This document shows, piece by piece, positions 6,781 through 7,036 of a stretch of DNA of 7,036 nt; within the stretch, counting starts at the first letter, position 1; every line of letters starts with the position of its first letter. The stretch is from contig JAPOSK010000621.1 of assembly GCA_026709725.1 (NCBI GenBank), positions 1-7,036 of the forward strand, read 5' to 3'. A program made the position numbers and the translations under genes. The DNA is from Paracoccaceae bacterium (GTDB lineage: Bacteria > Pseudomonadota > Alphaproteobacteria > Rhodobacterales > Rhodobacteraceae). The notes below the pieces were generated by a model. The model saw only the letters and a list, made by a program, of their open reading frames with translations, had not been told where the DNA came from and did no database searches.

Positions 6781-7036
6781 ATGGGCCCCACCGGGGAGGA
6801 TGGTGAAGCGGACGAGAGGGCCGGGAGCGTCTGTGCGGGCGACGCTCCCGGGGGTCGGGCCGCCCCCGTCCCCCTGATCCCTCCCGTCCCCCTGATCCCT
6901 CCCGTCCCCCTGATCCCTCCCGTCCCCCTGATCCCCATTGGGCGGCCGATGGCCCGCCCCCGTCTGCGTGCTCCCCCGTCTGCATTCCGATGGGGCGCCG
7001 GCGGCCCCGGCACGGGCCGGAGGGTGGCGCCGCCGG
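6781..7036 (+). CDS. Possible GC-rich open frame containing PVPLIP repeats, cut by the window end
   Basis: From ATG 6781 the plus strand stays open for 85 codons to the end of the window, starting MGPTGEDGEADERAG. It contains four in-frame hexapeptides PVPLIP, encoded by the 18-base tandem repeat, followed by an Arg/Pro/Gly-rich stretch. A run of G's lies a few bases before the ATG but gives no clear ribosome-binding site. Long open frames arise easily in such GC-rich DNA. A competing minus-strand frame (7013-6639, 124 codons, with GIRGTG repeats) covers the same bases, so at most one is likely to be real. No family recognised. Confidence 0.18.
   Translation, partial: MGPTGEDGEADERAGSVCAGDAPGGRAAPVPLIPPVPLIPPVPLIPPVPLIPIGRPMARPRLRAPPSAFRWGAGGPGTGRRVAPP
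6865..6936. repeat. Four tandem copies of an 18-bp unit
   Basis: The unit cccgtccccctgatccct occurs four times head to tail (6865-6882, 6883-6900, 6901-6918, 6919-6936). The first three copies are identical and the fourth differs only in its last base (c for t). The period is a multiple of three, so an overlapping frame would stay open when copy number changes, encoding PVPLIP on plus or GIRGTG on minus. Near-identity indicates recent expansion. Confidence 0.92.

Noticed and set aside
6865..6936. CRISPR-like array
   Set aside because: The 18-base units are directly adjacent with no unique spacers and no cas genes nearby; it is a plain tandem repeat.
6639..7013. Minus-strand open frame of 124 codons with GIRGTG repeats
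   Set aside because: It is low-complexity and Arg/Gly/Pro-rich, with no recognisable family and a competing open frame on the other strand. It is not supported as a gene.

Overview
The window suggests a bacterial chromosome, most likely a proteobacterium and plausibly an alphaproteobacterium. The basis is the resemblance of the encoded DgcN, DgcA and D-amino-acid transaminase proteins to proteobacterial families and the moderate-to-high GC of the coding part. I cannot name a genus. The last few hundred bases are visibly more GC-rich than the rest.

Layout. (1) Bases 1-1017, plus strand: the 3' part of an ankyrin-repeat protein gene whose start lies outside the window. (2) Bases 1114-2509, minus strand: a broken gene for an AlbA_2/GHKL-ATPase/winged-helix protein. 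Three frame disruptions, each in a simple-sequence tract (A4, (AT)4, G7), interrupt an otherwise well-preserved reading frame of about 463 residues. (3) Bases 2551-5430, minus strand: three intact genes in the order dgcN, dgcA, dat, with gaps of about 30 bases or less. (4) Bases 5431-6625: the dgcN upstream region with dyad symmetries and a possible promoter, then about 1 kb in which I recognise no gene. (5) Bases 6626-7036: a strong hairpin followed by a very GC-rich stretch with four tandem copies of an 18-base unit.

How the genes fit together. The central cluster reads as a D-amino-acid/D-glutamate salvage route. The class IV transaminase (Dat) can move the amino group of D-amino acids onto 2-oxoglutarate, giving D-glutamate. 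DgcN (DUF1611 family) N-acetylates D-glutamate with acetyl-CoA. DgcA (enolase superfamily, resembling dipeptide epimerases) racemises N-acetyl-D-glutamate to N-acetyl-L-glutamate, which can enter arginine biosynthesis or be deacetylated to L-glutamate. The DgcN-DgcA pathway is established knowledge. The coupling to Dat is inferred from tight linkage. The broken ATPase gene follows dat on the same strand and converges with the ankyrin gene.
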